The position numbers and the translations under genes were made by a program. 64,000 bases of DNA from Mycolicibacterium aichiense (lineage in GTDB: Bacteria > Actinomycetota > Actinomycetes > Mycobacteriales > Mycobacteriaceae). The stretch spans positions 1,364,001-1,428,000 of the forward strand of contig NZ_AP022561.1 of the NCBI RefSeq assembly GCF_010726245.1, written 5' to 3'. The first letter of the stretch is position 1. Each line of letters opens with the position of its first letter. The notes under the pieces are model-generated. The model was not told the DNA's origin. It saw nothing but the letters and a program-made list of their open reading frames with translations, and did not search any database. Of the stretch, positions 19,983 through 29,718 are shown piece by piece.

Positions 19983-20831
19983 CTAGTCCGGGATCCAGTT
20001 GAAGTCGTCCGGGTTCGGACCCTGCCGGCCGGCCTCACCCTTGTCGAGGGCGGTGATGGCGTCGATGTCGTCGTCGCTCAGCTCGAAGTCGAAGATCTCC
20101 AGGTTCTCCTTGATCCGCTCGGGGGTAACGGATTTCGGGAAGACGATGTCGCCGCGCTCGATATGCCAGCGCAGCGTCACCTGGGCGGGGCTCTTGCCGA
20201 GGCGCTCGGCGATCTTGCCGATCACCGGATCGCCGAGCACCGCGCCCTGGGCGATCGGTGACCAGGCCTCGGTGAGGATGGTGTGGTCGGTGCCGTACGC
20301 GCGCAGTTCGTCGTTGGCGAAGTACGGGTGCACCTCGATCTGGTTGACGGCGGGCACCGTCTCGGTGTCGCGGGCCAGGGTCTCCAGATGGTGGATCTGG
20401 AAGTTGGAGACGCCGATGCTGCGGGCCCGGCCGTCGTTCTTGAACTCTTCCAACACCTTCCACGTGGAGACGAAGTCGCCGTCGTAGAGTCCCGGCAGCG
20501 GCCAGTGGATCAGGAACAGGTCGACGTAGTCGAAGCCCAGTGCCTCGATCGTGCCGTCGAACGCGCGCCGCGCGTCGTCGGGCTTGTGATAGCCGTTGTT
20601 GAGCTTGCTGGTGATGTACACCTCGCCGCGGTCGATGCCGAAGTCCCGGACGCCCTGCCCGACACCCTTTTCGTTCTGGTACATCTCGGCGGTGTCGATG
20701 TGGCGATAGCCGATTTCGAGCGCGGTTCGCACCGCGGACGCGGTCTCATCGGGCTTGATTTGGAAGACACCGAAACCCAGCTGCGGAATCGTGGTGCCGT
20801 CGTTGAGTGTCAGATTCGGAACGGTGCTCAT
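19983..20831 (-). CDS. Aldo/keto reductase
   Basis: A (beta/alpha)8 NADPH-dependent carbonyl reductase of 282 residues. The catalytic tetrad is visible: Asp46 and Tyr51 in DTAEMYQNEKGVG, Lys in TSKLNNGYHK, and His in LIHWPLP. The C-terminal IFDFELSDDDIDAITALDKG is standard. Start ATG 20831 begins MSTVPNLTLNDG, the usual AKR opening; a further upstream TTG adds 11 non-family residues. Substrate is unknown (aldehydes or methylglyoxal are common). Confidence 0.9.
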   Translation of the reverse strand: MSTVPNLTLNDGTTIPQLGFGVFQIKPDETASAVRTALEIGYRHIDTAEMYQNEKGVGQGVRDFGIDRGEVYITSKLNNGYHKPDDARRAFDGTIEALGFDYVDLFLIHWPLPGLYDGDFVSTWKVLEEFKNDGRARSIGVSNFQIHHLETLARDTETVPAVNQIEVHPYFANDELRAYGTDHTILTEAWSPIAQGAVLGDPVIGKIAERLGKSPAQVTLRWHIERGDIVFPKSVTPERIKENLEIFDFELSDDDIDAITALDKGEAGRQGPNPDDFNWIPD

Positions 20832-20871
20832 CTGTGCGGCGTGCCCTCTCAGTTGGTGTTGCAAACAATTA

Positions 20872-21861
20872 TCAGTACGCCGCGCCGTCTGACAACGCGG
20901 ACAGCAGTCGTCGGGCTGCGGCGACCCGTCGTGCGGGAGCCCCGGTGAGCGCGTCCAGGGCGCATTCCGGATCGGCCGGCGGGCCCAGGTGGCCGCACCC
21001 GCGGGGGCAGTCCTCGATCGCCTCAGCCAGATCCGAGAACGCCTTCAGCACGTCGTCGGGCTCGATGTGGGCCAGCCCGAACGATCTGATGCCCGGGGTG
21101 TCGACCACCCAGCCGCCTCCCGGCAGCGGCAGCGCCACCGACTGCGTCGAGGTGTGTTTGCCCTTGCCGACCCCGGATACCTCGCCGGTGGCTCGAAATG
21201 CCTGCGGAACAAGACGATTCACCAACGTGGACTTTCCGACCCCGGAGTGGCCGAGCAGGACGGTGACCTTGCCTGCCAGGAGGTTCTCGACGTCGTCGAT
21301 CGGGTCGTCGCGGCCCGCGGTCAGCACGGTGAGGTCCAGATCGGCGAACTGCTCGGCGAACGATTCGGCCGGCATCAGATCGGTCTTGGTCAGGCACAGA
21401 ATCGGCCGCAGCCCGCCGGCGTACGCCGCGATCAGCGCCCGGTCCACCAGGCCGGTGCGCGGCGGGGGATCGGCCAGAGCCACCACCATCAGCAACTGGT
21501 CGGCGTTGGCGACCACCACCCGCTCGGTCGGATCGGTGTCATCGGCGGTGCGGCGCAACACAGTTCGTCGTTCACCCCGACGCACGATCCGGGCCAGCGT
21601 GTCCGGCCGCCCGCTCAGATCGCCGACGACATCGACCTGGTCGCCGACGACGATCGGGGTGCGGCCCAGTTCCCGGGCCCGCATCGCGGTGACATGGCGG
21701 TGCGGATCATCGCCCAGGACGCAGCCCCACCGGCCGCGGTCGACGGTGACCACCATCCCCGCCTCGGCGTCGGCGTGCTCGGGGCGAGTCTTGGTGCGCG
21801 GACGCGAGCCACGGCCCGACCGGATCTTGACGTCGGACTCGTCGTACTCGCGTGGGCTCAA
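20872..21861 (-). CDS. rsgA: Ribosome small-subunit GTPase RsgA
   Basis: A circularly permuted GTPase of 329 residues acting late in 30S maturation. An N-terminal OB-fold precedes the permuted G motifs: G4 (LTKTDL), G1 (GHSGVGKST) and G3 (DTPGIRSFG), then a C-terminal zinc element with C-x-C and H ([11 protein letters not shown]). I chose TTG 21861 because it overlaps the aroA stop as TTGA and follows a GGGGG Shine-Dalgarno; GTG 21885 would add 8 residues. Coupled translation with aroA is likely. Confidence 0.9.
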   Translation of the reverse strand: MSPREYDESDVKIRSGRGSRPRTKTRPEHADAEAGMVVTVDRGRWGCVLGDDPHRHVTAMRARELGRTPIVVGDQVDVVGDLSGRPDTLARIVRRGERRTVLRRTADDTDPTERVVVANADQLLMVVALADPPPRTGLVDRALIAAYAGGLRPILCLTKTDLMPAESFAEQFADLDLTVLTAGRDDPIDDVENLLAGKVTVLLGHSGVGKSTLVNRLVPQAFRATGEVSGVGKGKHTSTQSVALPLPGGGWVVDTPGIRSFGLAHIEPDDVLKAFSDLAEAIEDCPRGCGHLGPPADPECALDALTGAPARRVAAARRLLSALSDGAAY

Positions 21862-23153
21862 CCGACCCCCACCATCTCGGTCCACAGTGCCGCGAATTCC
21901 GGCAGCGTCTTGGCGGTCGTCCCGATGTCCTCGACCTCGACACCGGGCACCCGCAGCCCGATGATGGCCCCGGCCATCGCCATTCGGTGATCGGCATACG
22001 AACGCCAGGTGCCCCCGTGCAGCGGTGTCGCGGTGATCACCAGGCCGTCGTCGGTCTCGGTGCAGGTGCCGCCGAGCCCGCTGATCTCGGCGCTCAGCGC
22101 TGCCAACCGGTCGGTCTCGTGGCCGCGCAGATGGGCGATGCCGGTCAGTCGCGACACCGAGCCCGGTTCGGCCAGAGCGGCCAGTGCCGCCACCGCGGGG
22201 GCCAGCTCACCGACGTCGTGCAGGTCCACCTCGAAGCCGCCGTAGGATTCGGGCCCTCGCACCTCCAGATGCGAATCTGACTGGTGCACAGCCGATCCCA
22301 GAAGCTTGAGGATGCTCAGGATGGTCTCGGCGGGTTGGACGCTGGCCGACGGCCAGCCGGTGATTCCCACCGCTCCGCCGGTCACCACACCCGCCGCCAA
22401 GAACGGGACCGAGTTGGACAGGTCCGGTTCGACGTCCCAGTGCCGGGCCGCGATCGGCCCCGGCGCCACCCGCCACTCGTTGATGGTGGCGTCGTCGACG
22501 TCGACGCCGGCCTCGCGCAGCATCGCCACCGTCATCGCGATGTGCGGAGCCGAGGGCACCGATGTGCCGGTGTGCACGACGGTCAGGCCCTCGGTGAAGG
22601 CTGCCCCGGACAACAGCAGGCCCGAGACGAACTGCGACGAGCTCGACGCGTCGATGTGCACCGTGCCGCCTGTGACTGCGCCGCGGCCGTGGACCTCGAA
22701 CGGCAGACCGCTGCCGTCGATGTCGACGCCGAGTCCCCGCAGCGCGTCCAGCAGGGGAGCGATGGGCCGCGTTCTGGCTTGTTCGTCACCGTCGAATTCC
22801 ACGACCGCGGTACTCAGCGCGGCCAGCGGCGGCACGAACCGCAAGACGGTACCGGCCAATCCGCAGTCGATTCGCGCGCGCGTGCCCGGGTCGAGCGTCC
22901 CGCCGACCGCCAGCTCGGCGCCTGCGCCGGACACGTCGATACCGAGGGCCGCGATGGCCCCGATCATCAGATCGGTGTCCCGGCTGCGTAGTGCGCCGCT
23001 GATCGTGGAGTCGCCCTGGCCCTGAGCGGCGGCCAGCGCCGCGAGGACCAGGGTGCGGTTGGTCTGCGATTTCGAGCCGGGCACGGTGACGCGCGCATGC
23101 ACCGGCGACGACGTTGACGGCGCTGCCCACAACTCGGTGCTCACGGCATACAT
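21858..23153 (-). CDS. aroA: 3-phosphoshikimate 1-carboxyvinyltransferase (EPSP synthase)
   Basis: An enzyme of 431 residues transferring enolpyruvyl from PEP to shikimate-3-phosphate in chorismate synthesis. Hallmarks are [10 protein letters not shown] (~25-34), GLAGTVLRF (~98-106) and, near the C-terminus, YADHRMAM. Two inverse alpha/beta domains are covered in full. ATG 23153 was chosen; GTG 23144 is possible. It is divergent from the SRAP gene with only 35 bp between starts, so the promoters overlap, and is followed by rsgA in a coupled pair. Confidence 0.95.
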   Translation of the reverse strand: MYAVSTELWAAPSTSSPVHARVTVPGSKSQTNRTLVLAALAAAQGQGDSTISGALRSRDTDLMIGAIAALGIDVSGAGAELAVGGTLDPGTRARIDCGLAGTVLRFVPPLAALSTAVVEFDGDEQARTRPIAPLLDALRGLGVDIDGSGLPFEVHGRGAVTGGTVHIDASSSSQFVSGLLLSGAAFTEGLTVVHTGTSVPSAPHIAMTVAMLREAGVDVDDATINEWRVAPGPIAARHWDVEPDLSNSVPFLAAGVVTGGAVGITGWPSASVQPAETILSILKLLGSAVHQSDSHLEVRGPESYGGFEVDLHDVGELAPAVAALAALAEPGSVSRLTGIAHLRGHETDRLAALSAEISGLGGTCTETDDGLVITATPLHGGTWRSYADHRMAMAGAIIGLRVPGVEVEDIGTTAKTLPEFAALWTEMVGVG

Positions 23154-23188
23154 CCTGCCCTGTCGGGATCGTGCGCCACCATGGAGTC

Positions 23189-23962
23189 ATGTGCGGACGA
23201 TTCGCGGTGACCACCGACCCGGCACTGCTGGCCGAGAAGATCCACGCCATCGACGAAGCCACCGAGGCGGCGAAGGAGGCGCGCGGGCCCAACTACAACG
23301 TCGCGCCCACCGCCACCGTCGCCACGGTGGTCAGCAGGCACGACGATCCGGACGACACCCCGACCCGTCGGGTCCGGTTGATGCGCTGGGGTCTGGTGCC
23401 GCCGTGGGTGAAGGCGACCGCCGACGGAACACCCGACAACAAGGGCCCACTGCTGATCAACGCCCGCGCTGAAAAGGTCACCAGTTCGCCGGCGTTCCGC
23501 GCGTCGGCGAAGAGCAAGCGTTGCCTGGTCCCGATGGACGGCTACTACGAGTGGAAGCCCAATCCGGACGCCCCGGCAGGAAAGAAGGCGCGCAAGACGC
23601 CGTACTTCATGTTCCGTGCGGACGGCGAGCCACTGTTCATGGCGGGACTGTGGTCGGTATGGCGAGCCGGCGACGATTCGGCCGAGGCGTCGCCGCTGTT
23701 GACGTGCACGATCATCACCACCGACGCCGTGGGGGAGCTTGCCGAGATCCACGACCGGATGCCGCTGGTGCTCGACGAGGCGGACTGGGACCGCTGGCTG
23801 AACCCCGATCAGCCTGCCGACGCCGACCTGTTGTCGGCACCGCCCGACATCGCCGGTATCGATCTGCGCGAGGTCTCCACCCTGGTGAACAGCGTCCGCA
23901 ACAACGGTCCGGAGCTCATCGAGCCGGCCGATCCACACAACCAACCGGTTGGCCTGTTCTAG
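23189..23962 (+). CDS. SOS response-associated peptidase (SRAP/YedK/HMCES family)
   Basis: A protein of 257 residues. After removal of Met, Cys2 of MCGRF is the residue that forms a stable crosslink to abasic sites in single-stranded DNA. Other conserved elements are NYNVAPT (Asn), GYYEW (Glu) and EIHDRMPLVL (His). ATG 23189 is fixed by the need for Cys at position 2. The family shields abasic sites at forks; Rv3226c is the likely counterpart. Confidence 0.93.
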   Translation: MCGRFAVTTDPALLAEKIHAIDEATEAAKEARGPNYNVAPTATVATVVSRHDDPDDTPTRRVRLMRWGLVPPWVKATADGTPDNKGPLLINARAEKVTSSPAFRASAKSKRCLVPMDGYYEWKPNPDAPAGKKARKTPYFMFRADGEPLFMAGLWSVWRAGDDSAEASPLLTCTIITTDAVGELAEIHDRMPLVLDEADWDRWLNPDQPADADLLSAPPDIAGIDLREVSTLVNSVRNNGPELIEPADPHNQPVGLF

Positions 23963-24017
23963 CGACGCGGTGCCGGTTAGGCTCACAGCCAAGACCTGAC
24001 CAGCGAGAGGAGCGGCC

Positions 24018-25556
24018 ATGACCGCCGTCGAGCCCAAAGCCGACAAGGCCACGATCACCGTGCACAACCCGGCCGACGGCCGCGTCGCCGGTTCCGTGCC
24101 GGTCGACGGTCCGGACGCCGTCGCCGCGAAGGCCCGAGAGCTGCGGTTGTTCCAAACCGAGTGGGAAGAGATCGGCCCGCGCGGACGCAAGACGTGGATG
24201 TTCAAGTGGCAGGACTGGATCCTCGACAACGCCGATCACCTCACCGAGGTGTTGATGTCGGAGTCGGGCAAGTCGCGCAACGACGCCAGCCTCGAGCCGG
24301 TGGCGATCGCCGACTCGATCAAGTACTGGGCCGGCAACGCCGAGGCGTTCCTGGCCGATGCCCACCCCAAGCCGCACAGCCCGCTGTACAAGATCAAGAA
24401 GCTCACCACCCGCTACCGCCCGTACCAGGTGGTCGGGATCATCGAGCCGTGGAACTTCCCGCTGGCGATGCTGGCCCTCGACGTGGTGCCCGCGCTCGCC
24501 GCGGGTGCGGCGGTGTTGCTGAAACCGTCTGAGGTGACCCCACTTTCGGCCGTCGAGTTCGCCCGGGGCTGGACCGAGGTCGGCGCGCCGCCGGTGCTCA
24601 GCCTCGCGACCGGCTACGGCGAGACCGGCGCCGCGGTGATCAACAATGCCGATTACGTGCACTTCACCGGATCGACCGCCACCGGCCGCAAGGTCGCGGT
24701 GGCCTGTGCCGAGCGGCTGATCCCGTTCAGTCTGGAACTCGGCGGCAAGGATCCGGCGATCGTGCTGGCCGACGCCGACATCGATCGCGCCGCCAACGGC
24801 ATCGCCTGGGGCGGGATGTTCAACTCCGGGCAGGTGTGCATCTCGGTGGAGCGGGTGTACGTCGAGGCTCCGGTGTACGACGAGTTCATCGGCAAGCTCA
24901 CCGCGAATGTCCGCAATCTCGCTCAGGGGCAAGAAGATTCGGGCTTCAAGTACGACACCGGCGCGATGGCCACCGCGGCCCAACGCGATATCGTCGACGG
25001 TCACGTCAAGGACGCCGTCGCCGCCGGCGCTCGGGTGCTGACCGGCGGCAAGCCCACCGGGGTCGGCACGTTCTACCAGCCGACCGTGCTTGCCGAAGTC
25101 ACCCCGACCATGTCCTGCATTGCCGAGGAGACCTTCGGCCCGACGCTGCCGGTGGTGAAGGTCGCCGACGAGGAGGAGGCCATCCGGTTGGCCAACGACT
25201 CCAAGTACGGGTTGTCGGCCACGGTGTGGACCGGCGACATCGAACGCGGTGAGCGGGTGGCCCGGCGCCTGGAGTGCGGCGCGGTCAACATCAACGACGC
25301 CCTGACCAACGTTTTCTGCCCGTCGCTTCCGATGGGCGGCTGGAAGGACTCCGGTATCGGCTACCGGGCCGGCGGCCCCAGCGGGCTGATCAAGTTCTGC
25401 CGCCAGCAGGCGATCACGGCTCCGCGAATTCCCACGCAGAAGTCCGAGCTGGTCTGGTACTCGTCATCGCGGCGGCAGGGCCGGATCGCGTTGGCGGCGA
25501 TGCGGGCCTTCGCGGGCAACGGTGTGCGCCGGTTCGGGCTCCGCCCGAAGAACTAG
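24018..25556 (+). CDS. NAD(P)-dependent aldehyde dehydrogenase, succinate-semialdehyde-like
   Basis: An ALDH-superfamily enzyme of 512 residues with catalytic Cys in NSGQVCISVERVYV, general-base Glu in LELGGKDP, EPWNFPLAM for the catalytic Asn, and cofactor-site FTGSTATGRKV. The ~50 C-terminal residues after the oligomerisation strand are basic and end GLRPKN. AGAGGAGCGGCC precedes ATG 24018. Substrate is not assured: succinate semialdehyde or fatty aldehydes are both possible. The stop codon lies inside a 27-bp tandem repeat. Confidence 0.9.
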   Translation: MTAVEPKADKATITVHNPADGRVAGSVPVDGPDAVAAKARELRLFQTEWEEIGPRGRKTWMFKWQDWILDNADHLTEVLMSESGKSRNDASLEPVAIADSIKYWAGNAEAFLADAHPKPHSPLYKIKKLTTRYRPYQVVGIIEPWNFPLAMLALDVVPALAAGAAVLLKPSEVTPLSAVEFARGWTEVGAPPVLSLATGYGETGAAVINNADYVHFTGSTATGRKVAVACAERLIPFSLELGGKDPAIVLADADIDRAANGIAWGGMFNSGQVCISVERVYVEAPVYDEFIGKLTANVRNLAQGQEDSGFKYDTGAMATAAQRDIVDGHVKDAVAAGARVLTGGKPTGVGTFYQPTVLAEVTPTMSCIAEETFGPTLPVVKVADEEEAIRLANDSKYGLSATVWTGDIERGERVARRLECGAVNINDALTNVFCPSLPMGGWKDSGIGYRAGGPSGLIKFCRQQAITAPRIPTQKSELVWYSSSRRQGRIALAAMRAFAGNGVRRFGLRPKN

Positions 25557-25617
25557 CAGCGTGGACTTCGTCCGAAGAACTAGCAGCGCGGGCTCCGCCC
25601 GAAGAACTAGCAGCGCG
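25534..25617 (+). repeat. 27-bp tandem repeat, about three copies, spanning the ALDH stop
   Basis: The units start at 25547, 25574 and 25601 with the shared block GAAGAACTAGCAGCG, each preceded by a GGGCTCCGCCC-like block. Each unit contains the stop codon TAG in the ALDH frame and a potential short hairpin (CGGGC-TCC-GCCCG). The middle junction has diverged (GGACTTCGTCC). It looks like slippage duplication of the gene's 3' end and may work as a weak serial terminator. Confidence 0.85.
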
Positions 25618-25737
25618 CGGGCACTCACGGCATTGACTTAAGTCACCTGCGTTTGCCGACGTAATGCCCGGTGAACGCGCGTCGCCGTGACACCCGGGTA
25701 CGGCACAATGCCGGTACACCGTTGTACGGGGGATCCG

Positions 25738-27498
25738 ATGGCCGAGACCGAACTCGACGCGCAGCTCGAAACTTTGGTGCGTCGAGCCGGCCGCACGGCC
25801 CTGGCGGTGGTCTTTGTGGTCACCGCTGCGGACTGGCTCGGCTGGGCGACCGGTACCGAGCGGTTGACCAGAGTCTTTCGGTCGTGGCCGCAGATGACGC
25901 CCTGGGGCGCGCTGGTGATGGCCACTCTGGGTGTGGCAATCCTGTTGCAGTCCGGCCGTGCCACCCCCGGGCGGGTTTGGGTCGCGCGCGCGTTGGCCAT
26001 GGCCTGTGCGGCGATCGCGACGGTATTCATCGCCGAATACGCAACCGGCCTGGCCTTCGGGGTGGACAGGCTGTGGTTCCCCGGCGGCGTCGCGGCCATG
26101 CAGCGGCCATATCCGGGTCGCCCGGCCGTCCAGACGGCGGTGACGGTCCTCTTGCTCGGGATCGCGGTCGCGCTGATGCGCCTGGACCATCGGGCGGTCA
26201 GATCGGTGCGAACGGTGTGCCTGGTGTCCGCGGCGATCATGCCGTTCCTGGTGACGGTGGTCTACACGTTCCACGCGCTCTCCGTCATCGAGACGACGCC
26301 GTCAACCGGGATGGGAATTGCGACCGCAGTCAGCTTGCTGCTGCTGATCGCCGCGACCTTCGCCGGGCGCGTCGACGCCAATCCCGTGGCGTGGCTACTG
26401 GCGCGCCCCGATGGTCTGGGACTGGTCCGGATGGCTGCGTTGTTTGTCGCCTTGCCGCTCGTCGTCGGGCTGTCCCGATTGGCGTTCCTCGCATTCGGGG
26501 TCGAGGAGGGTGCGGTGTGGCCGCTGTCGATCTCGGCGGGCGCCGCGGTGATCGGCGTCGCGGTGTTCTACCTGAGCCAGCGTGAACAGCGCCTGCTGAT
26601 CGACAGGGCACTGCTGATCCGCGAACGCGAGGACGCCGAAGCGCGCTACCGGATCCTCGCCGAGAACGCCGTGGACGCCGTCATCCATCTGCGAGGTACC
26701 CAGGTCGTGTGGGCTTCACCTTCGGTCCGAACGACTTTCGGCGACAGATCGTGGATCGGATCGGACTTCGATCGCCACATCCACGCCGACGATGTGGGTT
26801 TGGTCAGCGTGGGACGACAGCCCACCGGCGCCGCGGAACCCGCCGTCGAACGGTTCCGGATCATGCGCGCCGACGGCGGACACCACTGGGTCGACTGTCG
26901 CTCGAAACCATACGTGGGCGGCGACGGGGAGACCGACGGCGTGATCGCGGCCCTGCGCGTCGTCGATGACCAGGTCGAGTTCGAGCGCCGGCTCGAGCGG
27001 CTGGCCCGGTTCGACGAACTCACCGGGTTGGTCAACCGGGCCGAGGCGATCGCCCGTCTCGAATCAGCGCTGGCCGCCCTGGCCTCCGACGGCGGCTGCC
27101 TGGGTGTGCTGTTCTGCGACGTCGACGGTTTCAAGCGCATCAACGACCAGTGGGGGCACGCGGTCGGGGACACCGTGCTCGCGGCCCTGGCGACCCGCAT
27201 CCGTGACTGCGTGCGTCAGGGCGACACGGTCGGGCGAACCGGTGGCGACGAGATCCTCGTCCTGTTGCCCGCGGTCCGCGACCTCGATGCCGTCATCGAA
27301 ATCGCGGAATCGATCCGGCATCGCGCGGCTGAACCGATTTACCACCCGGGCGGAATCATCCACGCCAGCTTGAGCATTGGCGCCACCCTCGCCGTTCCCG
27401 GTGAAACTGCCACCACCGCGACGGCGCGCGCGGACGAGGCGATGTACCGAGCCAAGGAAACGGGCCGCAACACCGTCGTCCAGGTGCTCGGCGCCTAG
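25738..27498 (+). CDS. Membrane PAS-GGDEF diguanylate cyclase
   Basis: A protein of 586 residues from ATG 25738, with GGGGGAT upstream. Residues ~20-285 hold eight or so hydrophobic helices, then a helix with REREDAEARYRI leads into a PAS domain (~300-410). A GGDEF domain follows (~425-580) with FDELTGLVNR, CDVDGFKRIND and the active-site signature GGDEI at 502-506. An RQGD sequence at 493-496 fits the inhibitory I-site. It should make c-di-GMP from GTP under control of a membrane/PAS signal. No EAL domain is present. Confidence 0.9.
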   Translation: MAETELDAQLETLVRRAGRTALAVVFVVTAADWLGWATGTERLTRVFRSWPQMTPWGALVMATLGVAILLQSGRATPGRVWVARALAMACAAIATVFIAEYATGLAFGVDRLWFPGGVAAMQRPYPGRPAVQTAVTVLLLGIAVALMRLDHRAVRSVRTVCLVSAAIMPFLVTVVYTFHALSVIETTPSTGMGIATAVSLLLLIAATFAGRVDANPVAWLLARPDGLGLVRMAALFVALPLVVGLSRLAFLAFGVEEGAVWPLSISAGAAVIGVAVFYLSQREQRLLIDRALLIREREDAEARYRILAENAVDAVIHLRGTQVVWASPSVRTTFGDRSWIGSDFDRHIHADDVGLVSVGRQPTGAAEPAVERFRIMRADGGHHWVDCRSKPYVGGDGETDGVIAALRVVDDQVEFERRLERLARFDELTGLVNRAEAIARLESALAALASDGGCLGVLFCDVDGFKRINDQWGHAVGDTVLAALATRIRDCVRQGDTVGRTGGDEILVLLPAVRDLDAVIEIAESIRHRAAEPIYHPGGIIHASLSIGATLAVPGETATTATARADEAMYRAKETGRNTVVQVLGA

Positions 27499-28343
27499 GG
27501 GTTGCGGTAACCGGGCGGGTTGGGGGTGTCGACCCACAGGTCCACTCCCAGCTCCGATCCCGGGATGCAGTCGTATACCGACAGGTCGCTGACGCCGGAG
27601 TCCACCAGCACGTCCTCGCACAGCAGCGTCTGTCCGGTGTAGTCGCGGGCCGGCATGCTGAGCACAGCGTAAGCGGCGTCGGCATACACCTCGGGCTTGC
27701 GGGAGCGGGCCATCGCCTCGTCACCGCCGAGCAGGTTCTGCACGGCCGCGGTGGCGACCATGGTACGCGGCCACAGCGTGTTGGACGCGATACCGGCGTC
27801 GCGCATCTCTTCGGCGATTCCCAACGCGCACAACGTCATTCCGAACTTCGCCATCATGTAAGGCGTCGGCTTGAGCCACTGGGATTCCAGCCGGATCGGC
27901 GGGGAGAGGGTGAGGATGTGCGGGTTCTCCCGGCCCTTCATGTGTGGGATGCAGGCCTGCGAGACGGCGTAGGTGCCGCGCACCTGAATGCCGTTCATCA
28001 GGTCGAACCGCTTGAGCGGCACCTCCTCGATGGAGCCGAGGTTGATGGCCGAGGCGTTGTTGACACAGATGTCGATGGCACCGAACTGTTCGACCGCCTT
28101 GGCCACGGCGGCGGCCACCGAGTCGCCGTCACGGACGTCGCCGACGATCGGCAGAGCCTGGCCGCCGGCCTCTTCGATCTCCTTGGCGGCGGTGTAGATG
28201 GTGCCGGGCAGCTTGGGATGCGGCTCGGTGGTCTTGGCCACCAGCGCGATATTGGCGCCGTCGGCGGCGACGCGCTTGGCGATGGCCAGGCCGATGCCGC
28301 GGCTGGCTCCCGAGATGAACATGGTCTTGCCGGAGAAGGACAT
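27495..28343 (-). CDS. Short-chain dehydrogenase, HSDL2-like (Rv3224-like)
   Basis: An SDR of 282 residues: the nucleotide motif is SGASRGIG near residues 10-17, NNASAI at ~95, and the catalytic YxxxK is YMMAK at ~161-165. The catalytic Ser position falls in LTLSPPI. The C-terminal ~70 residues are longer than in classical SDRs, as in the hydroxysteroid-dehydrogenase-like 2 branch. It converges with the diguanylate cyclase gene (4-bp overlap of 3' ends). Substrate is unknown. Confidence 0.88.
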   Translation of the reverse strand: MSFSGKTMFISGASRGIGLAIAKRVAADGANIALVAKTTEPHPKLPGTIYTAAKEIEEAGGQALPIVGDVRDGDSVAAAVAKAVEQFGAIDICVNNASAINLGSIEEVPLKRFDLMNGIQVRGTYAVSQACIPHMKGRENPHILTLSPPIRLESQWLKPTPYMMAKFGMTLCALGIAEEMRDAGIASNTLWPRTMVATAAVQNLLGGDEAMARSRKPEVYADAAYAVLSMPARDYTGQTLLCEDVLVDSGVSDLSVYDCIPGSELGVDLWVDTPNPPGYRNP

Positions 28344-28352
28344 TCCGTCACC

Positions 28353-28841
28353 CTAGACGGCGCGGATGTCGGCGGTCACCGCCTCGGTCAGTCGAATCAG
28401 ATCCTGTGGTGCCAGACCGACATCCCAGCCCCGCTTGCCCGCACTGCACAGCACCCGGTCATAACCGAGCGCCGACGCGTCGACCACCGTCGGCAGTCGC
28501 TTGCGTTGTCCGAGCGGCGAGATGCCGCCGAGCACGTAACCGGTGGCGCGTTCGGCGGCGGCGCGGTCGGCCATCGCCACCTTCGTGAGGCCCAGCGCGG
28601 CGGCCGCCGCCTTCAGCGACAGCTTCCACGGCACCGGTAAGACCGCCACCGCCAGCGCCGAACCCGAGGCGATCACCAGCGTTTTGAAGATCTGCTCGGG
28701 CACGAGCGAATCGCCTGCCAGAGCGGCGACCGCCTCGCCGCCGTAGGAATCCGAGCGCGGGTCATGGTGGTAACGCAGCACCTCATGGGGTGCCTCGGCC
28801 GCGATCAGCGCGGCGATCGCCGGGGTGGCCGCACGACTCAC
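28353..28841 (-). CDS. ybaK: YbaK/EbsC-type aminoacyl-tRNA deacylase
   Basis: A protein of 162 residues from GTG 28841 (VSRAATPAIAAL); ATG 28859 or an earlier start would lengthen it by 6 or more residues. The fold matches YbaK/ProX: an EQIFKTLVI strand carrying the conserved Lys, and GYVLGGISPLGQRKRLPT, the strongly conserved signature loop. The family hydrolyses Cys-tRNA(Pro) to keep translation accurate. It lies 9 bp upstream of the SDR gene on the same strand. Its 5' end faces the sigH promoter region. Confidence 0.87.
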   Translation of the reverse strand: MSRAATPAIAALIAAEAPHEVLRYHHDPRSDSYGGEAVAALAGDSLVPEQIFKTLVIASGSALAVAVLPVPWKLSLKAAAAALGLTKVAMADRAAAERATGYVLGGISPLGQRKRLPTVVDASALGYDRVLCSAGKRGWDVGLAPQDLIRLTEAVTADIRAV

Positions 28842-28860
28842 GGGGCACAGAATAACCATG

Positions 28861-28887
28861 GGAAATAGCGTGGCGAGAAATCCTGTT
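28861..28887 (+). promoter_or_regulatory. SigH-type autoregulatory promoter candidate
   Basis: A GGAAAT -35-like element at 28861-28866 and TGTT at 28884-28887 are spaced 17 bp. They resemble the GGAA/GTT recognition pattern of thiol-stress ECF sigma factors (SigH/SigR). It lies ~80 bp before the GTG at 28969. SigH autoregulation is well established, but exact positions here are inferred. Confidence 0.5.
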
Positions 28888-28968
28888 GTGGACATTGGTC
28901 GCAGCTCTCGAGGCCCGCGACCGAAAAGATGTTGGTCACAGCCTTAGGATTGGAAGGAGAGAAGTCCG

Positions 28969-29718
28969 GTGTCAGCTGCAGTCGTAATGGCCGATGAGCA
29001 GGCACCCGCACTTTTCATCCGTCCGATACCGCTACTGGAGCTCGTCACGGGCGCAGCGGCAGAAGGGACTGTGTCACCCACAATGACCGACATAGACATC
29101 GAGGCTCCCCAGCGCGAAGAGTCCGATGCGGAGTTGACGGCACGCTTCGAGCGTGACGCGATTCCGCTGCTGGACCAGCTCTACGGCGGTGCGCTGCGCA
29201 TGACGCGCAACCCGGCCGACGCCGAAGACCTATTGCAGGAGACCATGGTCAAGGCCTACGCCGGCTTCCGCTCGTTCCGCGAGGGGACGAACCTCAAAGC
29301 GTGGCTGTACCGGATTCTGACGAACACGTATATCAACAGTTACCGCAAGAAGCAGCGCCAGCCGGCTGAGTATCCGACCGAGGAGATCACCGACTGGCAG
29401 TTGGCGGCCAACGCCGAGCACACCTCAACGGGTCTGCGTTCGGCTGAGGTCGAGGCACTCGAACTGCTGCCCGACACCGAGATCAAAGAAGCTCTGCAGG
29501 CGCTGCCGGAGGAGTTTCGGATGGCGGTGTACTACGCGGACGTCGAGGGCTTCCCGTATAAGGAGATCGCCGAGATCATGGATACCCCGATCGGGACGGT
29601 GATGTCCCGGCTTCACCGAGGCAGGCGCCAGCTACGTGGCCTGCTGGCCGACGTGGCGAAGGAACGTGGCTTCGCCAGGGGACAGGTGGAGGATGCTCCA
29701 GAGGAGGTGTCGTCATGA
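28969..29718 (+). CDS. sigH: ECF sigma factor SigH (oxidative/heat stress), with N-terminal extension
   Basis: The core sigma factor (~210 residues) begins near ATG 29083 and runs through region 2 ([33 protein letters not shown]) and region 4 ([41 protein letters not shown]). It is very close to M. tuberculosis SigH. An in-frame GTG at 28969 with strong GGAAGGAGAG in front would add 38 residues. That recalls the longer unstable SigR' isoform of Streptomyces. SigH drives thioredoxin, mycothiol and heat-shock genes and is held by RshA, whose ATG overlaps the sigH stop. Confidence 0.95.
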   Translation: MSAAVVMADEQAPALFIRPIPLLELVTGAAAEGTVSPTMTDIDIEAPQREESDAELTARFERDAIPLLDQLYGGALRMTRNPADAEDLLQETMVKAYAGFRSFREGTNLKAWLYRILTNTYINSYRKKQRQPAEYPTEEITDWQLAANAEHTSTGLRSAEVEALELLPDTEIKEALQALPEEFRMAVYYADVEGFPYKEIAEIMDTPIGTVMSRLHRGRRQLRGLLADVAKERGFARGQVEDAPEEVSS

